A stretch of DNA of 64,000 bases. Source: Cryptomeria japonica (taxonomy: Eukaryota > Streptophyta > Pinopsida > Cupressales > Cupressaceae). Position 1 is the first letter of the stretch; every line of letters starts with the position of its first letter. This document shows, piece by piece, positions 22,880-33,180 of this stretch. Location: contig NC_081406.1 of NCBI RefSeq assembly GCF_030272615.1, positions 237,129,922 to 237,193,921 of the forward strand, written 5' to 3'. The position numbers were made by a program, and so were the translations under genes. Below the pieces are notes generated by a model. The model ran no database searches, was not told the origin of the DNA, and was given only the letters and a program-made list of their open reading frames with translations.

Positions 22880-24600
22880 CTGATTTACAAAACTGATTAC
22901 CTACCAGAAGATGTCGAGCAGTCTAGGAAGAGAGCTAATTTAGCAAGATCTGTTTTCAGACGGCTTTTCCCTATGGCAGCAACATAGCTAAATTTAAAGA
23001 AGAAAACGTTTGTTTGAGATAAAGACTTATTTGCGGCTCCCAGCTCTCTATTATTCCAAGAGAATTTTCGTAGTAAAGTATTAGCACCAAGAAACTCCAA
23101 AACCTGTTTAAGATCAGTTTGCAAACCCATGAACACCTGAATAAGGGAAAGGTGGTTATCCTATGATACAAATGTATCATGTGCGGAAGAGTTTCTGCTG
23201 TTGGTTTTCTTAAGGCTCATTATGAAACTAGGTCAGACCTTGTTTTCCCACATCTTGGGAACTGAATCAAAATATTTCCTTAGGATAGCCATGATTGAGT
23301 CCTTTGGCACTATTTGTTTAGACTTATCAGCCATAAGTTGATTTGGCAACTATACATCCAGAGAAATGGTTGAGTTTTTTCCTATTGAATCTTCCGAGGG
23401 CTGTACGATTGCATTATAAACACTGAAAAGCTTTGCACACAGAAGTTTTAACTCTCTAACTCGCAGATTTCAATTTACCAGAGTAATACTTAGCCTAGCG
23501 TCTATACCTTACAGAGCTGATTGATATTTGGACCAGTTGTCGATGTTGTTGGTTGGTGGCTTCCTTAGTGTTTGGATTCAATACCTATGGAAGTTCACTT
23601 TTGTCATCATGTGCATTGACCAGATACCATTGTTTTTTTTCAATTGGATCTTCTCTGATTGAACTCAGGAGTTCTGTCTTCATAGCCAACATCATTTGGC
23701 ATCTATTTCCGTGCGACAGATGGGCAAAATCATGCCAGATGCCCATGTTCATGATAGCCTACCTATACTGAGATATTTTGATTTTCACAATATATAGACT
23801 TTTCCCAGTCAAAAAAATTTACAGCCATCATAATCATTTCTAAGAACCAGTTTTCTAATTAGTTCACACATATTGAAGCATAATAGAGAACCCCATGTTG
23901 CAGAATGAGCTCAGGAGGAGCTGTGAAATCTCCAATCACATTTCCTATCTTTCTCAAAGAATTAATTACTCTAATATTCACTAGGAGGAAACATAGTCTT
24001 TCACACGATGATACAGTACTAGGAAGCTCATAAGTGAGTTGAAGGCACGATTCTGAATGCAGAGCCATGGACCTTGACAGGAAATGTCCTTGCTGCTTTT
24101 GATGAAATTTTTGCCATGATATTCTCCTCTGCTTGCAGTTTAGCTGAACCCACAATTTCAATGTTGTAGGCTGTGGATGTAACCCCATATAGAGGAACCT
24201 TTTCTTTGAAAAGACAGTCCGTGCTCCATTTCATGCACAGGGAACTTAATTCAAGGGGTGTCATCAACTTCAACTAATAGCCATTGTTCATTGACTAGAC
24301 ATTTTGGTTTGGCTGATGCTCTCTGAGGCTATTTATTAAAAAAGTTGAATAGATCAACAGATCAAGACTTTTTATTCTTTGAGAATCCAAAATCCATGCT
24401 CCCTTGTACCCATGAAAATTCTAACCCTTGAATGATAGTCATCTTTAAGTGACAGTCATTATTCATTCTGGCTGGAAAATTCAGTTTAACTATTCTTTTC
24501 TGAGACTTGCTAAAAATACTTGAGCAAATCGTCCCTTCAAGGTTAGGAACAATCTAGTGTACCTGATGATTTGAAAGAGGGAGAATTAGAATTGGAGGTC
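22880..24600 (-). pseudogene. Unidentified decayed protein-coding stretch, possibly a retropseudogene
   Basis: Minus-strand frames give successive protein-like segments that run on from one to the next with frameshifts and stops. These are around 24400-24300 (GAWILDSQRIKSLDLL), 24273-24028 (SLCMKWSTDCLF, VGSAKLQAEENIMAK), 24000-23860 (NSLRKIGNVIGDFTAPPELI), 23750-23570 (GIWHDFAHLSHGNRCQMM), 23470-23240 (LCAKLFSVYNAIVQPSED) and 23136-22909 (LKQVLEFLGANTLLRKFSW). I do not recognise the protein. Near-continuity without introns suggests a processed pseudogene. However, 23136-22909 is bounded by an acceptor-like TTATTCAG and a donor-like GTAGGT, so an exon of a real gene remains possible. Confidence 0.4.
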
Positions 24601-25621
24601 ACGGTCTCCTCTCATAAAAATGCATCCCTTTTCGAGGTGAGTTAATTTACAGGAACTAGTCAATCAGAAAAGGACTGCAAAATACAGCAGGAAATGAACC
24701 CCTTGATTATGATGATAAAGAACGTAGACTAAAAATTTCAGCATGCAAAAAACACTCTGCAAGCTTTGTTGAATTTCAACCCTTTCCTAACTCAATGGAA
24801 TTTATCAACAAAATGTCAGTTTTACATTTTAACTAAATCAAGGTACTTCCCAAAATCAGTGATCGTGTTTTCCTAAAATAAGGAAAGTCAGCAGAAGTGA
24901 AAACTCGACGTGACCCCAGAGAATGGTCTTGTTCTAATCACACAAGCTCACAAAATGCCAAATTTGGGGAATGAACAAATATTCCTCAGGAGCACCTGTA
25001 ATGTCAAAATTATTTTACTTGGAAGTGTTATCTATACAATCACTTGTCATTTTTCTGGGTTCAAACTGAAATCCATTTGCCTTCTCGTTGCTACTTCCCT
25101 ATTTATACCATACAGAAATATCAAGTGTCGACCATAAATATCTGCCCCAAATGCTATATTAATATAAGATGCATTACCAAGTTTTTGTCAAGAAGATAAG
25201 CTATTACTAGAGTGCCAAAATTTGCAGCTTACACCTGACAGTAATGTGCATATCATTTTTCAACACTGAAACCAATTAAAAGAAGAAAAAAAATTAAATT
25301 GTTGGAAACTGTCCACAGTGGCTCATCATAATTACTGGGAAGAAAAGTCCCATTTTGAAAGATTCAATTACATCATGTGTTTGAGGACCACAAAATTTTA
25401 TGAATCATAAACTAATGTCTTACTTAATCTAAGATATTTAGATTGGTCACCAGATATATGCTTTCCATTCCATAGATCTCTGCTTCTGCTATCGCTAGAA
25501 TGTTTGAAATTTGTCTTTAACTTTACACCAAGAAATACTACAGACAAAATGATACAAGAAATGAAACAAAGCAAGAGACTACACTAGCACTATCTGGAAC
25601 GAAGTAAAGCCCATCAAATAC
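24601..25621 (-). other. U1A 3' flank and 3' UTR
   Basis: No coding sequence is seen. The part just below 25622 is the 3' UTR of U1A on the minus strand. I could not fix a polyadenylation site. Confidence 0.4.
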
Positions 25622-25912
25622 TTATTTCTTTGCATAAACAATAACCATGGGATTTTGAGGATTGACTTTGAACCCTTGAAGACCTTGCATGGCTACAGTT
25701 GCTTGCATTTCATCCCCATATTCCACAAAAGCAATGCCAGGCTTTGCTTCAATCATACGAACTTCCTTGAAACCAACGTATTGGCAGAAGAGCATCTGTA
25801 GCATCATAGGAGTTGTCTCATGTGGAAGATTCTGAATGAACAATATGCTATTTGGTGGAGCAGGTGCCTCTGGAAGACTAGGTTTTGATGCTTGGAATGG
25901 CAATTGAGAACC
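25622..25912 (-). CDS. U1A: U1 snRNP protein A, last exon (RRM2)
   Basis: U1A binds stem-loop II of U1 snRNA in the spliceosomal U1 snRNP. This exon starts after the acceptor TTGCAG (AG at 25914-25913) with Gly-Ser-Gln and ends at TAA 25624-25622. It encodes the end of the linker (PEAPAPPN) and RRM2, with RNP2-like ILFIQNLP and RNP1-like KPGIAFVEY, and the C-terminal VIVYAKK. The segments [15 protein letters not shown] and [12 protein letters not shown] are typical of plant U1A. The related U2B'' differs in the linker, and here the linker exon at 59997-60091 (KDQHH, AYPSAYGAPP) also favours U1A. The frame is intact, so the gene may be functional despite the huge upstream intron. Confidence 0.9.
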   Translation of the reverse strand, partial: GSQLPFQASKPSLPEAPAPPNSILFIQNLPHETTPMMLQMLFCQYVGFKEVRMIEAKPGIAFVEYGDEMQATVAMQGLQGFKVNPQNPMVIVYAKK

Positions 25913-25930
25913 CTGCAATAACAATAACAT

Positions 25931-26232
25931 GCAAATTCATCAAATGGTGTAAACAAGCCACTACAACCAATCAAGTTATTTTATGTGAAAGTTTTTATCT
26001 TATTTATTAAAAAAGAAAAAGCATGTGCAAGATCAATATGCTCAAAAAATTCTATTGTTGATACATTTAAATGACTGCCATTGGAATAAGGCTAATATTT
26101 GGTAATTATCCCTTTTAGAAAAACTTAATGTATAACCTTAAAGTAAATACAATAGTTGTTGTTCAAAAGAATAGGGACCACCCTTAGAGTAGGCAATAGC
26201 AGTGGCCTTTCACAACAAAAGAATGGTGATGG
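25931..26232. other. Intron sequence without recognised feature
   Basis: Ordinary AT-rich intron sequence next to the acceptor. A pyrimidine-rich tract precedes the AG on the minus strand. No repeat boundary seen. Confidence 0.5.
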
Positions 26233-26535
26233 TGTGAAACGGGTGTTTTACCTAGCTAGTTCATCACCTAGGTCCTATACAGACTTGTTACTTAAGTTTA
26301 CTTAGGGTCCACATAAGATACTTATCACTCTGTCTCAATTCATAAGATTAGGATACATATCATAATCTTTGTAATCTCAATCTATTGTAATCTATCATTT
26401 GCGTCCTTGATAAAATAGAAAAATTCTCTCATACTTGATCACTCTTGTACTACCATAGAAGTTCCCAGATCTTGAGTGGTTACAATCTTCAGCCAAATAT
26501 TGCAAGGTATAGAACATAATATACCAACTCTTACA
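26233..26535 (+). repeat. Short LTR followed by an initiator-Met-tRNA PBS
   Basis: A segment of about 300 bp from TGTGAAACGGG to TTACA is directly followed by TGGTATCAGAGC at 26536, the usual primer-binding site of Ty1/copia and related plant LTR elements. The left border is a guess from the TG rule. The internal part is cut by unit 1 at 26997 and no coding sequence follows. Confidence 0.5.
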
Positions 26536-27158
26536 TGGTATCAGAGCTTGTGGGATTGTTTCTTGCAAACCTTAATTGACAGATTTGAGTTGCAAATCTT
26601 GGTAGATCTTGAAAAGCTGAGTATACTCTCTTGCATCCAATGATGATTAAAAGAATGAGAATAACTTGACAGAAATACCAAATTTGGAAGGTTTCCTTTG
26701 TGTGGCTTTGTATTACAGCTTTATCTTGAAGCTTGTTGGTGCAAATTTGAGCTCACCATTGAGTTTAGGGTGTTCAAGAACGTCAATTTTGCCTTTTGTT
26801 TTGTCCAAATTGGACACGTGAGGCTAGATCCACAAGAGTTTGAAGCTAGGAGGTGATTGCCAAATCCAAAAGGTAGCTGCAATTTTGGAGCATTTTAGGT
26901 CAAAACAGACATTGCCGTCATGCATCCAAAAGGCCCAAGAACCCTAAGATCGATTATTATCAAATAATCAAAATCCAAGCACTTTGCCCAAGGCCCTGTT
27001 GTGACCATTTCACACATCGCCCCATTGCAAATGGGGACCCCTACTTTTTGCTTTTTAGGGTTTGTCTTTTTAGGTCTTTTAGGGTTTTGTCTGTTAGCCT
27101 TTGCGTTTTGAGTGTCGCCAAGGGGATCACTTGGATAGCAGGTCCTGCTAGAGTGATG

Positions 27159-27251
27159 TCCTGATCCTGAAATTTGGCTAAGTCTGAAAGTCCTGATCTT
27201 GAAATTTGGCTAAGTCTGGAAGTCCTGATCCTGAAATTTGGCTAAGTCTGG
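27159..27251 (+). repeat. Three tandem 29-bp repeats in unit 1
   Basis: GTCCTGAT(C/T)(C/T)TGAAATTTGG followed by CTAAGTCTG is repeated three times with one or two changes. It is absent from unit 2. Confidence 0.85.
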
Positions 27252-27419
27252 AAACTGAGAAACCTCCAAAAACTAGATTTTGCAATATAACTCCTGGAGG
27301 TCTGAAACCACTCTCAAACATCCTGAAAGTATATATGGAATATAACTTAAAGTATAACTTATACTTAAATGTTATATTCCATAAAATTATCCTGTCGGAG
27401 AGTTCAAAAGAGTCAAATT

Positions 27420-28828
27420 TCGCTCCTGACCCTCTCAGGAGGTCCAAAGCGAATCCCGCCCCTGACCCTTCCAGAGGGTCCAAGGCGAAAATCAGCCTAG
27501 GACTCATTTCTAGCCTTATTGGACCAAATTTTGACTTACAAGGCATTTTGTTTGGACTTTGGAGTTGATTGAAAACCTTGAAGAAAATGATGAATTTTGG
27601 CCAAGATTAGGAATTTCGCTCTTGACCCTTCCTGAGGGTCCAGAGCGAAATTCATTATGGACTTCATTTGCCACCTCGCTTGAATTTGAAACCTTGTTCC
27701 TGGCCTTGAAAATGATCTTACCTTGCCCTGTGAAGTGGTTTGAAACTAAAAGATTGAGCAATTTAGCCTAGATTGTAAATTTCGCTCCTGACCCTTGCTA
27801 AGGGTCCAGGGCGAAAATGTTGTTCAAGTTTATTTCTCGCTAATTTTGGCTAACTTGTTTTGTGCAGGGTTTCCCGGAGAGAAGATTGGACGTTACTGGA
27901 TGCATTTGAAAGTTTGAAAAATGGTGAATTTTGGGCAACAAAGAGAAAATCGCTCCTGACCCTCTCTGAAGGCCCAGGGCGAAAAGCCTAATATCCAACC
28001 TTTTTTCCCAGAATTGAGCAAAGCTAAGCTTAGGCACAAGTTAGAAACGGTGTTTGAAATGCCTTGAAGTGGAATTGAGATGCTGAGAGTGCAAATTTTG
28101 ATGACAATAGGGAAAATCGCTCCTGACCCTCTCCAAGGGTCCAAGGCGAAATTTCCAAGAGTTTTCACTTCCCTTGTATTTCGAGATGGTATTTTGTTTC
28201 CAAGACTCAAAAGGGAGTGAAGGATGATATTCTACGCCTTGAAGGTAATTTGAAGTTGAAGTGATCAAGAATTTGTGCAAAAAGACTCAAAATCGCTCCT
28301 GACCCTCACTGAAGGCCCAGGGCGAAATTTGCAAAACTAACAACTTTCCTTCAAGATTGCGCTAAGGCAAGGTTGTGCTAAGGTGGAGAGGTCCTCCAAA
28401 ACGTGATGAACAAGGATTTACCTCCAAAACTTGATGATCCTAGCCTAAATTGCAAAAGTCGCTCCTGACCCTCACTGAAGGCCCAGAGCGAAAATCTTTG
28501 AAGCCCCTATTTTGCATTGCAAAAGTAAATCAAGCATGCATGGAACAAGTAAAGGAGATCATTGCTTACCCCACAAGGAGAATTGACAATTAAAAGATGA
28601 AGGATTAAGAGCAAAATTGAAAAATTGCTCCTGACCCTCTCTGAGGGTCCAGGGCGAAAAAGTCCTAATAGTACTTTCCTCCTAGAGATCAAATGAAATC
28701 AAATTCAAAACTTCAATTAAAAATGCCATTTAAATGTCTAGATGAAGTTTTGGGCGAAAAAGGGGAGGTATGCAAGGTCTAGATTGAAAAATCACTCCTG
28801 ACCCTTGCCAAGGGTCCAAGGCGAGATT
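27420..28828 (+). repeat. Array of ten palindromic repeats, about 166-bp period (unit 1)
   Basis: Copies of a 33-37-nt imperfect palindrome start at about 27420, 27456, 27616, 27782, 27950, 28117, 28293, 28459, 28625 and 28792. The left arm reads TCGCTCCTGACCCT and the right arm is like AGGGTCCAGGGCGA. Apart from the first closely spaced pair the steps are mostly 166-168 bp, with one of 176. Intervening sequence is unrelated between copies. The array ends about 330 bp before the first TATA box. Confidence 0.9.
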
Positions 28829-29156
28829 AGTGATATCCTTCATTTTTACATTATTTGAGCGTGATATTCTTAAAAATTCACCAAATTTACTCACTTCGAA
28901 GCCTTTGGAAGATTAAATCAAATTCACATTAAAATTAAAGGCATTTCAATTTAATAAATTAATTTTGTACCTTGAAATAATCAAAATAAACATCTTAGAG
29001 GTATTAAAATTAATTTAAATAATTAAAAAATTAAAGGTTGAGCGCACAAGGCATTATTGTCTTTATTTATCAAGTCAGCCTTCTTCTTGGTGGTTTTTTA
29101 TTTTATTTTAAGGCTTAATTGCTAGGTCGGCCTCAACAAGAATCAAGGTAAGCGCT

Positions 29157-29165
29157 CTATATAAT
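29157..29165 (+). promoter_or_regulatory. First TATA box of unit 1
   Basis: CTATATAAT preceded by AGCGCT. The counterpart in unit 2 (41243) has the same AGCGCT-TATA context. Confidence 0.6.
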
Positions 29166-29642
29166 GGGAGAGGTTCTTTAGCAAATTCAAATCATTCTTG
29201 CATTATCTCTCATGCAAACTTGAAGAGCATATTTTGAGGAGCGAAATCCAAAAGATTGAAAGTGAAATTAAGCAAGTTTGAAGGTGAATTTCCAGATTTT
29301 GGAGAAGCTAGTGGAAGGTGAAGCTCTTTTGAAGGCTAAAGGAGGTGTACTTCATCCAAGGTATGGCTATAAATCTTGCCCAACAAAATCCGGTCTTCTT
29401 CCTTCATTTTTCAAGGTTTTGTACTTAAGTACTCAAGGGAAGGTATGAAGAATTACTTTTTTGAAGATCTCATTCAAGACTTATTGTGATCCCATTGCAA
29501 TTTTGTAAAATCTAAGTCTTGAAAATCCAATTTCCATTCATGATTAATTTGAAAATGTATAGTTCTTGATTTATCATGACTTTTTTCAAATTAATATCTT
29601 AAGTTTTACCTTTGAAAGGTCTTAAATTTCATGCTTTGAGGT

Positions 29643-30142
29643 TTGATGCTCAAAAGACTAACTTTAATATTTTGTGTAGGCATCAAATGGAGATCCCGGA
29701 GTTGGAAAATCAAGCCAGCTCAAAGGCGGTCTCCTCCAAGAAGATCAAGCAAGGATAAGGGCGACCTCCTCCAGTCAAGCATCGACAAGGACGGCCTTCT
29801 TCGATCCGGCATCATCAAGAATAACTTCTTCCAATCCAGCATTCCAAGGCGAGGTACATCATCATCCTGCACATCAAAGGCAAAAGAAGTTAGACCAAGG
29901 GTTCGTTGAAGAAGCAGATAGTTTCAGAAGAGTTAATTAAAGCTAGCTTCTCAACATTACCAAATTGGCATCAACCGAGTGTCAGACGAGGTGGCATCCC
30001 AGTCATCACTTCTCCAATTGGATTCGTCCACCTCAACATGTCCAGATTCCATGTACCTAACTCATGGGAGGTGGCACAAACTTCGATGTACCTACCCCAG
30101 CTATCTATTGGTCGAATTTTCCAGAGAAGACATGTGTCCTAA
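29643..30142 (+). pseudogene. Degenerate coding-like region replacing the unit 2 ORF
   Basis: It begins after TTGTGTAGG, the same context as the start of the large ORF in unit 2, and contains MEIPELENQASSKAVSSKK before stops. A run of related short segments (SSIDKDGLLRSGI, NNFFQSSIPRRG) follows. No match to the unit 2 protein is apparent beyond the start context. It is probably the remains of a different or deleted ORF. Confidence 0.35.
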
Positions 30143-30194
30143 GGATATAATTTTATCATCGGTCAAGCATTAAATGTTATGTAATGGTTGTAAC

Positions 30195-30212
30195 AAACCC
30201 TAATTAGGGTTT
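30195..30212 (+). promoter_or_regulatory. Telo-box palindrome in unit 1
   Basis: AAACCCTAATTAGGGTTT, a perfect 18-nt palindrome made of two facing plant telo-boxes. It is identical to 45118-45135 in unit 2. Telo-boxes bind Myb-like factors in plant promoters, and here one lies about 65 bp upstream of a TATA box. Confidence 0.6.
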
Positions 30213-30275
30213 TCATTATTGAATCTTGGCCATTGATCTCAAATGGATCTGAGCCATCGAATTGTATTCAGGGCA

Positions 30276-30286
30276 CTATATAAGCC
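30276..30286 (+). promoter_or_regulatory. Second TATA box of unit 1
   Basis: CTATATAAGCC downstream of the telo-box palindrome, followed by pyrimidine-rich sequence. Matching position to GCTATTTATACC in unit 2. Confidence 0.6.
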
Positions 30287-31301
30287 CCGACTCTTCATTT
30301 TGTAATAGGAAGAGAGTTAGAAGAATAGAAAGGAGTTAGTGGATAGAGAGTAGTTAGAAGGTGATTAGCTAGTTGATAGAATAGCAATTAGAGTAGAGTA
30401 GAGAGAGAAGGCAAAGATTGTTGCCAAGATGTTGTTGTAAAAGACTTGTAACTTCATTGAAGAAATGGTGAAATTTATGGGTCGATTCGACAATTTGCAT
30501 GGTCTCTATACTTCTCATATTTGATTTCATGTTATTAGATGAGTGGAAGAAATGTGTTTGATTGATGGTGAAATTCGTATATCCATACAACTAGCAGTTT
30601 GTTGATTGCAGACTTGCCTTGTGTAGTCAACTGGAATCATTCAGCTTAAGCTTAACTTCAATTGTCGCTTCTTCATTGATATGCATCAGCCTGATGGTGT
30701 CTATGCCTGTAGTGATGATTTGAACATCATAAAGCTTTCCTTCGAAGATCGCACTAACCTTGTGGAGATGGTCCTAGGATGTCAAAACAAGACCTAGTTA
30801 GAATTTCATCAAAGATCATTCATTGCTCTTACATTCTTAGTGTTAGGATTAGATCCTTTCCTCGCCCTCGTCTTTTTTCCTTTTTTTCAAATCTAAGGCA
30901 GTGAAATCTTGTGTTCCAGCAATATTCAAAGCAAATTAGACGTTCAGGTCATTGAGGTGTAAGTCCCCTTGTGATTCCAACAAATCACATCATACCACAG
31001 AGAGCTTATCCACACATAGAGATCCTACAGCAAAGAACCTTGAAGTCATCCCGATTGATCCTTTTCGCGACATCTTCAGCATTCGGAGACTTTACTCAAG
31101 AGAGGATAAGGTACCCTTGGGTATTTTATTCTGTGTTTGATAGTGTACAAAATACACGTCAACAAGCCCTCACAAAAATTTTGCCCCCAATCGACCGTTT
31201 GTATAGTCATACAGTTGACATCAGCATAATTGCAAGCATTGTAAGGGTAAAGTCAATAAATAAATTTTTAATTCTACCTTTTGATGTTTTCTAGAATTTT
31301 T

Positions 31302-31320
31302 AAAAAATAAATTAAATGGT
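31302..31320. repeat. Left target-site duplication of LINE 1
   Basis: AAAAAATAAATTAAATGGT, matched at 55991-56008 with one base missing. The A-rich part may partly be LINE tail, so the duplication length is uncertain. Confidence 0.5.
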
Positions 31321-31679
31321 ATAAAAAAGAATAACTAATATGGCAACGCACAATGGCAAACTAGGGTTTCAAGCATGATCGAGCAACTCAAAACCAAGGT
31401 GGACAAATGAATCTAAGGTAGAACAATCCTCCTTGACATCCTCTAGGCCGAGCTTAGGAGGATCAAACAATTGGGAGGCAAGCATCTTTTGTTGCGAAGT
31501 GGCGAAGCAACTCTAATTGAGCCCGGCGTCCTCAAAATCGGTGGGGGTTCGCGAAAATCTTCTCCAGTCTAGGTAAGGCTTTCAAGAGTTGGAGGGTAAA
31601 GTGTGGAAACTGAAAGGTCGTGTCAGCTCAAAAATGGGGGACCAAGTTAGTATCAAAACTGGTCAAATCGAGTAGTTTC

Positions 31680-32290
31680 TCTTTAGATAAATAATATAGA
31701 ATGGCGAGATATTGTCAAAATGCTTAGAGAAAAAGCTTTTTATATGAAGTGGGCTAAAGAATGGCCATTTTTTCTAGAGTTCGAAAATGGTGTGATGAGC
31801 AATGGGGTCAGAACTTCGTTTAAAAAACCTTGCTGAATGGTTTTTATCTGGTCATCTGTAAAAATGCTAGAGAAAAGCAATGGATTTTAAATAACGACCC
31901 ATTTTTAATGGAGGAAATGGGCTTTTTTTTATCAAAGATTGGATTCCCAACTTTGATCCTTTAAAGACATCCATTTTGGATGCGTCTCTATAATATTTCG
32001 CACGAATACTGGGAGTTGGAGACCCTAAAAATTATTGAAAATAAGATTGGAAGATTCATTAAGGCAGATGAGGCTCTAGAAAAAAAGGACTTCAGTATGT
32101 ATGCAAGGATATTGTATTTACTAGAAACCACACCCCACTCTTCCCAAAGAAATTGAAATAAGGACGAAGGAAGGTGAGGCAGCAAATAGAGGTGGAAGAC
32201 AGTCAAAAACTATAAGATCTATAAAGAGGTGGGCCATTCCACTAAGGACTATGTCAAAGATAAGAACTAGAGAAAGATTACTTGATTAAT
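31680..32290 (+). pseudogene. LINE 1 ORF1 (DUF4283-like), decayed
   Basis: Translation shows the DUF4283-type pattern: REKQWILNNDP, then PFWMRLYNISHEYWELE, IIENKIGRFIKAD and a YARIL segment. Remains of a zinc knuckle follow (KEVGHSTKDYVK, Cys residues lost). Several stops. The remainder up to about 33140 is the acidic ORF1 tail. Confidence 0.65.
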
Positions 32291-33180
32291 AAGTTGGCCA
32301 ATCTGAATAGAGATAATGATATGAAACCAACCATAGATGCTCAAATTAACAAAGAAATGGGAGAGACATTACATTTAGGTACGGGAACAAGGCCTTCATC
32401 AAAGCATGTGGTGGAAGATCAAAGTAACTCTCATCCTTTTGAAGAGCTAGAAAACAAGCAGGCAGAGAACTAAAAGGAGAATCCAACTCAGATGGAGCCT
32501 CTATATGAGGGGAAGGTGGGGATCAACTGTAATATGGTTTTGGACTGTGCACAGGACCAAGAAGATATGGAGGTCACTTCAGGGAATGAGAGGAAGGAGT
32601 CTGGGACAGACCTAAGAGCTAGTCTGGAATGAGAGAAGGTGGTATTAGATAACCGTGAGGAGAACGTGGAATCGGTTATCAAAGTGTGATAGACAAGTAA
32701 AACTCTAATATACTAGATAAAGAAGCTCAATTTTTTGTGAGAACCGACGTCACAAATATTTTGAGTTTAAGTACACTTACTAAGGCAATGAAATCCCAAA
32801 GGTTGCTGATGATGGATTAGAGAAAACAGCGAAGAATGATCAGAACTTTCGACCTGTTAAGGATATTCATGTCTCCAGTTAAGAATTCTTCTTCTCAAAA
32901 AGAGTTTTAAGCTGCATGTCATTCAACTCGAGTAGCAGCTTCAAAAGGAATCTCTGATATTCTTCTTGAATGAAGAGGATGTTTTAGGTGTGGGGGATTC
33001 CGATAGTATTCTAGAAAAGAGAACTATATGTCAAACCCAATCTACTAATGATAAAGTCAAACTGGAGAGAAGAAACCAAGGGGACCAAAGACAAACAAAA
33101 TGAAGCAGGAAATAGCAAGAAGTGCAAAGGGTCAAAGAAAGCTTAGATCCAGGAAAGGTTTTGTCCCTCCCAAGGAGCCA

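Larger units (their letters stand above)
26997..31164 (+). mobile_element. TGTTG...CAACA unit 1 (solo-LTR-like, ORF lost)
   Basis: Starts TGTTGTGACCATTTCACAC and ends TACACGTCAACA. It is flanked by GGCCC (26992-26996) and AGCCC (31165-31169), a 5-bp target duplication with one mismatch. TG...CA ends plus a 5-bp duplication are hallmarks of an LTR inserted by a retroviral-type integrase. Inside, in order, are a 29-bp tandem (27159-27251), ten palindromic repeats (27420-28828), a TATA box, a short degenerate coding-like region, a telo-box palindrome and a second TATA box. The same order is seen in unit 2, where an intact ORF occupies the middle. Confidence 0.75.

Noticed and set aside
25622-25912. 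Assignment of the RRM exon to U2B''
   Set aside because: The C-terminal RRM is similar in both proteins, but the linker exon (KDQHH, YGAPP) and the PEAPAPPN segment fit U1A better.
27206-28280. Many open frames of 60-120 codons over the palindrome array on both strands
   Set aside because: They share the translated palindrome (ALDPWRGSGA-like) only because the repeat DNA is shared. They start and stop at random and overlap each other.
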